Shown in pieces: positions 11,546 through 21,210 of a stretch of DNA of 64,000 nt. The translations under genes and the position numbers were made by a program. Location: NCBI GenBank assembly GCA_030248195.1, contig JASAND010004162.1:22733-86732 (forward strand), read 5' to 3'. Numbering within the stretch: position 1 is the stretch's first letter; the number at the start of each line of letters is the position of its first letter. Under the pieces are notes generated by a model. That model saw nothing but the letters and a program-made list of their open reading frames with translations. It was not told the DNA's origin and did no database searches. This stretch comes from Trissonchulus latispiculum. Its lineage: Eukaryota; Nematoda; Enoplea; Enoplida; Ironidae.

Positions 11546-12554
11546 GCTGTAACGTTAGTTGTGTGACGTAACCAAGGTTTACGAGTGGGAAAATGGAAAC
11601 GTCGAACCTGAAGATTTAGTCCCAGTCGACTAGCGCGTAGCTCGGCAAACAAGCCTAAGTGTATCCTAACGGATGGAGTCAAACCGGCGACGAGAGAGCA
11701 AAGACTCGAAACAGTAGAATAGTATTAAAATACACACTTAAAGGACTAACCTACCTATACCAGTCCGACTACATACAACGCCTTAACTACCGAATATACA
11801 ATTCTACACAAAAACCTAAACAACGGAAAGACATCGATCATAAAACAGAAACCGCATTTAATATAAAAAGGACAGAAAGGGAGGATTGCAGATAGCAGAC
11901 AAATGGAAAGTTTCAAACAAAGAAAATTACAAAGAGAAACGAAACAGAAACTTTTCACAGAAAATAATTCAAAACAGTAGTTTTTACTGAAAGCAGAATA
12001 ATTAACAACATTACACAAATACTACTTAAAATTAATCAATAACACCCCAAAATACCCCCAAATATCTCGCAAGTATTTCTCTAAGCAAGCCGTAACGGCT
12101 AACACTAATTGAACTGACAAATCTAGATAAGTGGCATTTGGAAACTTGGAAAACACTAGAATAAATAGAATAGAGAACGAAATAGCTCAACAGAGCAAGG
12201 TGGAGTAAGATACGTTTTTAAGGTAAACAAAAATGATCATCACTTTGAAGAGGAATCAACAGCACAAAAGCATTAAAAATACGAGAGCTGAAAGTATAGA
12301 CAGAAGACACTTTAAAGCTACTTTATCTTTGAAGAGAAGGGGAGAACTTTCACAATGTTACAGCGCCGCCTAGTGATTAGGACAGCTGACAAACATGCGA
12401 ATAATTTCAACATAGAAAACAAACAATTTCAGCACCATTGTCACAACAACTATACTATTAACTAAAACACAATTTCACTCTTAAAATAACCTCATACTAA
12501 AATATAAACCCACCCCACAGAACACAGACCTCACAACACTGCTACAAAATATTT
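11546..12554. other. Spacer with no gene seen
   Basis: A-rich on the plus strand with short open frames on both strands around 11660-12010 that mirror each other and lack motifs. No splice-bounded exon or transposon end was recognised. Confidence 0.5.
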
Positions 12555-13290
12555 GGTAACTGTGAAGGAGCAATCGGATTGAAACTTTGCCTAAATCTAA
12601 CCTCGACTAGAAACAGTGTCAATATTTATAAGCGATGTTATTGCTGAATCAATTATTTATAGGGTTTTTCAAATTTCTCACTAAATTTAGGCACTAAATT
12701 TGTACAGAACTAGCCCTTTAATAGAATTAACAAGAGTATATAATACATAAGAGTACGACAACAGACATGCTCTATGTATTATAAGCATGACACACCCTCT
12801 GCACACTAATGGCTGAACTCCCTCCCCCAATTCGGGCAATAGTAAGTCAAAGAAATTCGCCCGCTATGTGTTTGTGCTAAAGCTCGAAACAGACACAAAT
12901 TTCGAGCACGTACTACTGATTGTTGTTGTGCTTTAACATACAAGAGTAGAACGAGTGAGCGTACCCTCATCTCGACTGGGTACTAATTTGCGGGGGGGGG
13001 GGAGAAACACACAGGGTTCCAATTTGCGGGGGTCAGCCGTTAGCGTGCAGAGAATGTGTCAGGCTTGTGCCTTGTCTTGATAATACATTGAGTATGCCTG
13101 TACTCTTGTCAATGCATGCAAACGGCTAGTTCTTTACAAAATAAAATAGTAAGTTTAATGTGAACTTCGAAAATTAATATATATCATTGACTCAGCAAAA
13201 AGATAGCTTATAGATATTTACACTTTCTAGTCGAGGTTAGATTCATTCAAAGTTTCAATCCGATGGCTCCTACACAGTTCCCACAGTTCC
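12555..13290. mobile_element. Outer inverted-repeat element interrupted by a 378-bp element
   Basis: The block at 12556-12640 (containing CGGATTGAAACTTTG and CTAACCTCGACTAG) returns as its reverse complement at 13190-13290, giving arms of about 75-85 bases. The space between them is mostly filled by the separate element at 12731-13108, so an older MITE was split by a younger insertion. Confidence 0.6.
12731..13108. mobile_element. 378-bp CAAGAGTA-ended palindromic element (diverged copy)
   Basis: Ends CAAGAGTATATAATAC and its counterpart TACTCTTG. The total length, 378 bases, is the same as the cleaner copy at 39755-40132, and internal landmarks match in order: an ACGGCTAAC-like block, a G/C run, and AATTTG-like blocks. 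Arms have diverged and no target duplication is clear. Confidence 0.6.
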
Positions 13291-13374
13291 AAACATTTAG
13301 TAGCAGAACAAATCTCCTAGCTCTTCCATGGGATTAACACATGTCGGAATGACCATTGGATGGCTATTAACTTG

Positions 13375-14158
13375 TGTAGCAGGTTGAGGTCCGACGCAGT
13401 GTTTGTGGAAGCGTAATAGTCTAGCCCAGTAATTCGGTAATCCCAAAACCGGACCTGTTATTGCAGGGTATGAATCGCAGTTGAGTCAATAATTAAAATT
13501 TAAACGCAAATTCTTTAATGATAAAATACATGGCATAGATAACATCCAATCTTATTCATGAATAATCAGTAGCAATGTATGACTGGAAATAGCATTCAGC
13601 GACATAGGCATTATAGGCATTTCATAAGTCAGACCTGACTTAAGTTTGGGGAACACTGACGACTGGACGCTAAACGCAGAGCGCCTAGCCATTAAATAGC
13701 TGTTTGCTTAGTCAGTAATAATGGTACAATATCCGCAGGATATTGCAAAATTTAGAGGGAACTCTTTGTAGTTAGCAACACTCATTAAATGATTCATGGG
13801 TTTTGACACTAATATTCTTAGTCACGTTTCATAAAAAGTGCAAAATGTCACAAAATCTCTCACTTTTGGCAGTTCTCTTTGAATCAGTTATTTCCAAGCT
13901 AATAAAACTTTAACTGAGATTTTGAGTGACAGCTTTGTAAGAAGTCAGAGAAATGAGGAAGTTATAATACTTTAGTTAGCCACTTTAGTTAGTTAATACT
14001 CTGCGTCACTTTCCAGGAGATTACGGTAAAATATAGGAGTTAGGCACTTTAACCTTAGTTTACGAACGTATATGCCTATTTTTCAGCTCTATGTAGAATA
14101 CTAAGTTTCAGCGAAAGAAATTATTACTTTAAAAGCCTGCATAATAGAAATTGTGACA
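13375..14158 (-). mobile_element. Solo LTR (inverted, diverged) of the 22369-26027 retroelement family
   Basis: Reads as the reverse complement of the LTRs at 22369-23153 and 25244-26027 and has almost the same length (784 versus 785 bases). Shared blocks include the CCGGACCTGTTA region, the GTCAGTG/TTCCC start region, and the TTACGGTA block; ends are TGTAGC and TGTGACA. No matching internal region flanks it, so it is a solo LTR. Flanking bases match at only three of four positions, so the target duplication is unresolved. Confidence 0.7.
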
Positions 14159-14369
14159 CTTCCATGGGAGAAAATATTTAGGAACTACTCGTGTTTTGCG
14201 GATCCATGAGGACAACAATATCGGCGAAGACTGAAAATGAAGAAATCGATGACTTTTAGGAACTCTAGAACCCCGCCAGTTGTACATGGCAAAAAGGCGA
14301 TCTCAAATCTCAAATGTTAGTGCAAGAAATTTTAGTTTTACAAAGTACTATAGTAAAGCAACAATTTAT

Positions 14370-14610
14370 GTAGATGTAAAAGGCCGCTCCGAGGACAAAT
14401 ACTCAGCAATCTCTAGTGTAAAAAGCCCAGGCTGCGGATTCAGTCTAGTTCAAAACGGCTGCGGAAGCTGCGGATTACCAGATGTTTTTTAACCGTTTCG
14501 ACTCCTGCCAGGAGGTCTCATCAGACGGCTACTATAAGTTACAGATCGGAAATTACTTATCAAGAATAAATTCAAGATACTGCTTGGCACCTAATTTAGA
14601 TAGACCCAAT
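14370..14610 (-). repeat. Dispersed repeat containing a hammerhead motif (copy B)
   Basis: Homologous to 8640-8870 in order and spacing of blocks, including AAAAGGCCG, TAGTGTAAA, AGGCTGCGGATT and CATCAGACGGCTA. It lies immediately upstream of the promoter of the chromodomain-RING gene. Confidence 0.6.
14491..14548 (-). ncRNA. Hammerhead ribozyme motif, partly decayed copy
   Basis: On minus the order is CTGTA (cleavage triplet GTA), a weak stem I ending CCGT, CTGATGA, stem II GAC/GTC plus TCCT/AGGA closed by GGC, then GAAA and ACGG. Stem II is better than in the 18.5-kb copy; stem I has lost two pairs. Activity is doubtful. Confidence 0.55.
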
Positions 14611-14985
14611 TATAACCCCATATTCTAAAGAGTCAGAAACTAGCAATATTGTCAACATTACCTTGTCATTGAACCTTTACAAATCGCAATAATTTTTGTT
14701 TGAGTAAATTAGGCCAAGTAGACTTCATTCAGACTGTTGAATGTAAAGAAACCAAAATTCTATTAACCTAGAACTTTAAAATAGATACTACGGCTAAATC
14801 AACCAAATATAATTGATCTAGATACATTATTATTTATATTACATTATTTACATTCCATTAAACATTGTTTAAGAAACTAAAGCTGCATACACCAAAACCC
14901 GCAATTACCAAAATTTCGTTTAGACGACAAATTCTAATAATGAAACACAACCAATTAGCATTATCTAGAACTGCTCAGAAAAAGG

Positions 14986-14993
14986 TATATAAG
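14986..14993 (+). promoter_or_regulatory. TATA box of the chromodomain-RING gene
   Basis: TATATAAG is followed about 28 bases later by a TCAGTA initiator-like sequence (15014-15019) and then by the ATG at 15069. A CCAAT box lies at 14951-14955. The extended string TATATAAGCGC also occurs in the LTR promoters near 22843 and 25714, hinting at a shared promoter origin. Confidence 0.6.
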
Positions 14994-15068
14994 CGCAGTA
15001 GAATTAAATAAGATCAGTATCTGTCCTCCACTAATTTTACCAGTCTGGTGTACCTAAACCTCTACCTC

Positions 15069-16999
15069 ATGGACGAAGTCTTCGAAATTGAAGCCATTTT
15101 GGACGATGTAAGTTAATTTTAAGTAAATAGGTATTTCAGCTATATAATTGTAATAATTTGTTTATAAGATTTAATCTAATTTAAATTTAAGTTTAATCAA
15201 AATCTATAATGTCATCTTGAATAATAATTTTGCACAATTTAGTAGCAGCAATTTGTGAATTGACATATAACAAAACTTCAGCATTTCTGATAAACAGAAT
15301 TAATGATCAATTATTAAACAGGTTAATTTAATGTGTTTTAGGAATTTCGACACGAGAGAAGATTTTTCCTCATCAAATGGAAAAATCATGACGAGACCAC
15401 ATGGGAGCCGATGGAAAACCTGGAGAACGCGCTGGGCATCCTAGCGACGTACTTAAAAAACAAACATCGACCCAACGTTGAAATAGTGAAAAGGGTAAAT
15501 ATATAAACAAACAACATAGCAGTTAAATTTTAGCAGAGTGAAATAATTCATAATAATAGATTAAAAACAAAATAAAATAGTATTTTTTTACAAATAATTA
15601 AAATAGTCTTATAAATATGTTTCCTGTTTACTATGTTTATATATTTTCTAAGCAATAATTTTTTGATTTTAGAGAATCTTTAATGGTCGGATTCAATACT
15701 TGGTCCAGATCTCACCGAATACAAAAAAGTGGATGTGGATTGAGCAGATGAGCAAGCATTTAAAACAGCTGGATCAGTTCCTGAAGAAAACTAAGGACAG
15801 CCACATAAATGATAAGATTTGTGCAGTTGCTGGCAGTCATGAAAACGTAAGCTCAGTGAAATTAAAAACTTATAATGTTTCGGAGAGCTTGATAATGTAG
15901 AGTAATGCTACACATTCAGGTAAAATGTGATTAAAATAATGTTGTCTGATTTTATTTACAGTTTAGAAAAAATTAAAACATTAAAAATCTTAATCTTAAT
16001 TGTATTTATTGGGTTGCCGCTTTTTTACAAAAAGGCAACCCTTTGTGTTGAGTATGTCCGTTATTATTTATTACTCTCCGGATTCTTGTCCCCCGCTCTA
16101 ACTTTTGATTGGCTGGACCGATCCGGCTGAAATTTTCAGGGGGAGTTGGGGGGTGACCTAAAGTGCTTCCGGAAGCGCGGGCAGTTCGGTACTTCCCGGA
16201 TTCCGGGAATGGCAAATCCCGGAATTTTTTAGAATGGTAAGACCATGGGAGGACCAAGGGAAACTTAAAAATTTTTTGTCTCCGATTTTGCTTAAAAGTT
16301 GGTCATAGGGTGATTCGACAGCGCTGATTTCGAAAATGAAATCGAAATTTCCGGAAAGTCTCCGGATTTCGAGATATTGGACCCGGAAAATTCCGGATTT
16401 TGAAAATTTTTTCCGAAAGTGCTCGATATGGTACTCAAATGAAAGAGTTCGTCGAGCTAAACAATTTCCTTCTTGCGACATTTTCCGGAAATGTGCCTAG
16501 CGAAAGTTATGGCCGAAAAACTGAAAATCCGAGAATTCCCGAAAACCCAGATTTTGGACCAAAAAATTTTTTGTCTCAGATTCCTCTCAAAAGTTGGTCA
16601 TAGGGTAATTCGACCACGCTGATTTCGAAACTGAAATCGAAATTTCCGGAAAATTTACGGATTTCGTGGTACTGGAAACGGAAAATTTCTTGTTTATAAG
16701 AGGAAAAATGACAACGGCAACCCATTCATGCAAATAAGCTTGTTATACTTATTCTTACATAATGCTTTTAGGAGCCTACGAAATTTTGCATGATCTGCTA
16801 TGACACAGTGGACCTGAACATCTTATCCGTGTGCCATCACCTCATCTGCACAACATGCGTCAAGAGATTGCATCAAACTACAACTGCCCCCACCTGTCCG
16901 ATGTATCGTAAGCCCATTCACGTCATCTACATGCAAGTAGTGTTTGATGGAGATACCCCATCATCGAATCAAGCAAAAGAGCTATGGTGGTTCAATTGA
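15069..16999 (+). CDS. Chromodomain-RING finger protein, four exons
   Basis: Exons 15069-15107, 15342-15494, 15673-15846 and 16772-16999 have GT/AG borders, all introns are phase 0, and together they give 197 codons. Exons 1-2 form a chromodomain: FEIEAILDD, then FFLIKWKNHDETTWEPMENL with the aromatic positions in place. Exon 3 has a second chromo-like pattern (IQYLVQI..., paired Trp, then a helix). Exon 4 is a C3HC4-type RING: C-x2-C, C-x-H-x2-C-x2-C and a final C-P, but the last ligand is Tyr (CPMYRKP) instead of Cys. RING proteins are usually ubiquitin ligases, and chromodomains bind methylated histone tails, so a chromatin-directed ligase is one inference. AATAAA at 17066-17071 follows the TGA. 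A hammerhead-bearing repeat lies upstream and a polymerase relic downstream, so it may be cargo of a large transposon. Exon structure is strongly supported; function is inferred. Confidence 0.75.
16016..16722. mobile_element. Insertion in intron 3 of the chromodomain-RING gene, with terminal hairpin
   Basis: Starts with a hairpin GGGTTGCC...GGCAACCC (16013-16044) and ends near GGCAACCC at 16716-16723. Inside are two direct copies of a roughly 300-base block sharing AAAAGTTGGTCATAGGGT and GATTTCGAAA...GAAATCGAAATTTCC. A GACCGATCCGGCTGAAATTT block also occurs near 61809. Class uncertain; a non-autonomous Helitron-like or foldback element is possible. Confidence 0.55.
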
Positions 17000-18064
17000 A
17001 CCGTCGATACAACGAAGTCAGAGGGTTTTACGAGTACGACCCTATCTTGCTACATCCTGTGTATTAATAAATTGTCCTTAAACTTGATAAACATTGGTAT
17101 TGTATTTGTTATTTTATTCGCTAATGCTATTGCTATTTTATTTGTACTCGTGTACCTGCACTGTGTACTGTATATAACTGTACTACCAAAAATTGTATTT
17201 ATTGGTATTTTAGTATATTGTACTTTTATTGTATATCGCTGATATTTTGTATGACAATAAAAAATCAAAATAATTACTCATAAAAACCTGATGAAAAAGA
17301 AATTTACCTTCAGCGTATGCTGAACCTACTCAGGAATAGGAAATAAAATTAGGTGAAAAACCAGACAGTGTGTGATGGCAAAACACTATATTAACTGAGA
17401 ACTGTCAAACTGACCACATGTGAGTAGACTAAAATTTATATAGTTGCCATCTGTCGCATTCAATCTAACAGTTTAGATAAATTTATCAAGAATTTAATTG
17501 CTATAAATAGTGAATTACTCACAAACACGAATTTGCTTGGACAAATAAGAAAAGTATATACCTAATTTGAGCAGAGCCGCCAACATCACATGGTGAAATC
17601 AAGAGAAAGCATGTAAATTAAGGATATCAAATTAAGTCAAGCTGTTGTGAAAGGACTATTGTGCTGACCAAGCTGTATAAATATGTGTAAATAAAAATTT
17701 CTATAACGATCTTCTGTCACATTAATTGAAGAGTGTAGTACCATCCATGGCATCAGTGGTCACAAACAAGAAACTAAAATTAACCTAGATAATCGCCCTT
17801 AACAGAATTTCACCCTTAATAGCAATAAGAACAACAGTTAAACCAATGCAGATCACCATAAATAGAACATCACGTCCATGGCAAAACAAGTATTAACGAA
17901 ATTGGAGCAAACAGCCTTACTGGACAACATATACAGGATTTAACGTGAGAGGGTTTTCTTAAACTTTTAGTTAAATGATTGAGGTTCATAATCCAAATAG
18001 ACAGATAATAGACAGAATCATATCTTTGTAATACAAAAAGGAGGACTCTGGACCCAAATTCTAC
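17000..18064. other. 3' flank of the chromodomain-RING gene; no further gene seen
   Basis: AATAAA at 17066-17071 and another AATAAA near 17256 can end the upstream transcript. The rest, to 18064, is AT-rich with no exon-like frames. Homology to the downstream polymerase relic does not extend upstream of about 18060. Confidence 0.55.
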
Positions 18065-18483
18065 ATGCTACAAGATACACATTTATTTGATACGAGTGAC
18101 TATCCAAAGAATCATCCTCTGCACTCAACACAAAATATTAAAAAGGTGTTGAGTATAATGAAGGATGAGACTATGGGTAGTCCAGTTGATGCTTTTTGTG
18201 ATGTACGTGCTAAGGCATATGCTATTGTATGTGAGGGAATACAGAAAAAAGGCTAAAAGGCATTAAAAAATCTGTGGTTAAAAAGGGGGTTCACTTTAAA
18301 CAATATGTATCTACAATTTTTGAAGGGTCTACTATGTACTGTGCTATGAATTTTATTAGAAGTGATAAGCATAACGTGTATAGTGTACATGTAAATAAGA
18401 AGGGTCTATCTCCATTTGATGATAAAAGGTATTTCTTAAATGATGGCATCTGTAGTTATGCTTATGGACATTATAAAATATAA
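18065..18483 (+). pseudogene. Polinton-type DNA polymerase B, C-terminal fragment with frameshift
   Basis: Two adjoining frames (18065-18256 and 18274-18483) match, in order, the last part of the polymerase at 32249-36136. Shared blocks include YP...H..., a K-x-KDET-x-GSP motif, RAKxYxI, IRSDKHxx and FDDKRY...DGI. The 5' end is abruptly lost, so palm motifs A-C are absent. The frame break falls in a run of A at about 18245-18250. A polyadenylation signal AATAAA follows at 18526-18531 and a hammerhead motif at 18541. It is a dead relic of a polymerase related to, but clearly diverged from, the intact one. Confidence 0.85.
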
Positions 18484-18540
18484 AAAATAACTGTGCTGTA
18501 TGTAATTGTATTTAATCGTGTATTCAATAAAAGAAAACAA

Positions 18541-18602
18541 TAAACCGTAACGGTAATCTAGCCGTCTGATGAGACCTCCTGGCAGGTGTCGAAACGGGTT
18601 TT
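18541..18602 (+). ncRNA. Hammerhead ribozyme motif, type III layout, best copy
   Basis: All core parts are present in order. Stem III 5' strand AAACCGT leads to cleavage triplet GTA at 18547-18549. Stem I ACGG (18550-18553) pairs with CCGT (18562-18565) around an 8-base loop, followed by CTGATGA (18566-18572). Stem II begins G-A-C and ends G-T-C with an inner CCT/AGG pairing closed by GGC; it carries a bulged C and one mismatch. Then GAAA (18591-18594) and CGGGTTT complete stem III with one bulged G. Such ribozymes are known in Penelope-like elements and retrozymes; the host repeat here is unidentified. Cleavage is predicted after A18549. Confidence 0.7.
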
Positions 18603-19800
18603 AGCAACCATTATAGCAAATCATAGCAACCAATGCCTCCGTTCTGGTAATGCCATATAGTATATATTAGCAGAAACCAGAGAATATCCTCATTTGCGTT
18701 ATTTTCCTGTTTGAGAGCGGTCGCTTACAATGTTTTGGTGGTGTTGGTTTGGAGTGAATTGGCGTGAAGTTAGTGTAATCACAATGAGCGAATCAGAATT
18801 TTTAACAAAAGATGCTGCTTTGACTGACGTGAATGACTGATTTTTCTTATGCTGATTCCTTTGGGACTCCAACGTTGGCTATTATGGAAGGAAACCATTT
18901 GATAAGTTTATGGGAATTTGATTATCCCAGTTCTACGACTTTGTGTGAAAATGGATGGGCAGTATATTGTGAATTACCTGTGCAACGCTTGTCGTTCGAT
19001 AAGATTCCTGAAAATATGCGTGGATATAGGGGCTTTCAGTCTTCGCTGAGCAATCTGAAATCCGTTTTTCGATTCAGCTTTTTGTTAGCTCAGTATAAGC
19101 TTACATATTATGCTTACAACTTTAACCCCTTACCAAACTAAATTTTAAATTTTTTAAAATTCCGCAGTTTTCAAATTTTTTCATTTCTGAAGTCATGAGT
19201 CAGTTCATCTCCAGTAGGCACCCTTGCAAATGGCTGAGGGGGAAAAGCGCAAGCGACCCAATTTCATGTCTTAACAATTTTTAAGATGTTTCTCTCCTTT
19301 CGGAGAGGGGGCCGATCCCGACAGTAAAGTGCAGTGTCGGGTCAACCCTTTGGATGAGGCTCAGCAAGCTGAATCACTCATCCGGACTTCCAAAAATCAG
19401 TCAATCTCAAGAGATCCGTGGATCTCATATCAGAGATTAAGCTGATAAGAACAGATACAATCAAATCGATTTCAGCCAAAAAGGCGTGAAGCGATGCTGT
19501 GAAGGTGTGTTGGGTTGTTAAATTTTTAGTTTGCAACATCATCAAATCATGTTCAACAACCATTTAGTGACTGAACACTTTTTCAAGCGAGCGCACTTCA
19601 AACAGACAGCCATGTAATATGTACACAAATATATACGCAAACCATGTCAAACAGTCATATAAAGGAACTGTATTGGCAAGAAGAAATAAAATGAAGTACG
19701 AAGCGGGCTGACAGGGAAAATCCAACTTTCTGCTGTCGGAGTAAAATCTTGTTTTTGGACATTTTTCATGGAAAGAAGTTCATTGCTTTAAGTCCATCCA
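18603..19800. other. Spacer with a weak, unassigned open frame
   Basis: An open frame at 18833-19141 (102 codons) begins MTDFSYADS and overlaps a shorter frame starting ATGAGCGAATC at 18784. Neither has a recognisable domain, signal peptide or splice site. The remainder to 19800 shows no repeat or exon. I leave the ORF as unsupported. Confidence 0.4.
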
Positions 19801-20325
19801 GTGGTCAAATTTGGTATCAAATGAAAGCCCTCAGCGAGCTGAGCAACTTTTGTCATGGAACTGCATGCTCAAAGTGGCTATAGAGTGCTGTGGTGGGGTG
19901 GGGTGGGGACTTAGGCGATTTTCGGTCAAAAATGAAATTTTCCAAAAGTGGTCAAATTTGGTATCAAATGAAAGCCCTCAGCGAGCTGAGCAACTTTTGT
20001 CATAGAACTGCATGCTCAAAGTGGCTATAGAGTGCTGTGGTGGGGTGGGCTGGGGACTTAGGCGATTTTCGGTCAAAAATGAAATTTTCCAAAAGTGGTT
20101 AAATTTGGTATCAAATGAAAGCCCTTAGCGAGCTGATCAACTTTTGTCATAGAATTGCATGCTCAAAGTGGATGTAGAGTGCTGTGGTGGGGTGGGGTGG
20201 GGACTTAGGCGATTTTCGGTCAAAAATGAAATTTTCCAAAAGTGGTCAAATTTGGTATCAAATGAAAGCCCTCAGCGAGCTGAGCAACTTTTGTCATAGA
20301 ACTGCATGCTCAAACTGGTTGTGGA
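19801..20325. repeat. Tandem satellite, about 147-bp unit, about 3.6 copies
   Basis: GTGGTCAAATTTGGTATCAA (with small changes) recurs at 19801, 19949, 20096 and 20242, spacing 146-148 bases. Each unit includes AAAGCCCTCAGCGAGCTGAG, TGCATGCTCAAAGTGG, GGTGGGGTGG and GATTTTCGGTCAAAAATG. The same family occurs in reverse orientation at 60555-61130. Confidence 0.92.
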
Positions 20326-20937
20326 GTGCTGTGGTTGGCTTGCTTGCTACTGTTGAAAGATATCTATATATACATAGCTTCAGGAGCATACATATATAAA
20401 ATAATAGAAAACAAGAACAAAAAGTGCTCCTTCGTCGCATGTAAAATACATATGAGTCTTCGTAGGCAGGTTGTACATAAGCAAAAACTAGCCTGTAAAA
20501 TACATATGAGTTCCGTAGGGAGGTTGTAAATTAAGGAAAACAAGTTGCAACCGCTTAACATATGAGCCTGTCCTACAACGAGGCTCATATTGGCGTCACA
20601 GTGCATTCCACATTAAAGCCTCATTAAAGAACCTCAGCTTCATCCACATTATGGAAAAATGAATAGACATTGTGGCCCAGAAGAAATGTACTGAAGTGAA
20701 CTACGACTGCTCAAGCTGAACTGTACATGCATCCTGATGTTTCTTGAAACACTATGGCACACCTAGTATTTCGCGATACGCTGTGGTACACAGTACACCT
20801 AATGCATTCTCGAAACACTTTCACATACACACGCAGAATGCGTTCCCACTTGGCTGTGAGTCAGAGCGCCTCATGGCGTACCGTATTGAGCATATGCACA
20901 CTATAATGAGGTGATATAATATATAATGCACACACAA
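20326..20937. other. Spacer with short direct and inverted repeats
   Basis: A unit of about 64 bases containing TGTAAAATACATATGAG and GTAG(G)(C/G)AGGTTGTA occurs twice (20438-20530), and an inverted relative containing CATATGAGCC/GGCTCATAT lies at 20555-20592. No gene seen. Confidence 0.5.
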
Positions 20938-21210
20938 AATTTTTATGTCAACTTTAATCTTCAAAAATTGCCGAAACCGCCATTTTCAATCTGTCGGATC
21001 TTGTGTAGAGGCTTTCTGCAGCCATAGAAGTCGCAAACCTTCACTAATCGAGCTGAAATCTTTTGTGGGGGTGTTTTCGACCTCGCTGAGTTCAAATATC
21101 TCAAAAGAATTTAATTTGAAAAAAATTTGATTTTTTTGATTTCTGGGCTACCATTCCCCAAAAAAGGCGTTTTAGGAAATTTTTGAAGATTAAAGTTGAC
21201 ATAAAAATTT
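20938..21210. mobile_element. Small inverted-repeat element
   Basis: AAATTTTTATGTCAACTTTA (left, near 20938) is matched by its reverse complement near 21190-21210, giving arms of about 30 bases around 210 bases of unique sequence. The open frame starting inside the left arm (20945) is a by-product. No clear target duplication. Confidence 0.6.

Noticed and set aside
18784..19141. Plus-strand ORFs starting MSESEF and MTDFSY as a gene
   Set aside because: Different frames, no motif, no splice sites, and a dense T/A context; not supportable as coding.
20945..21130. 61-codon ORF
   Set aside because: Starts inside the terminal repeat of a foldback element and has no motif.
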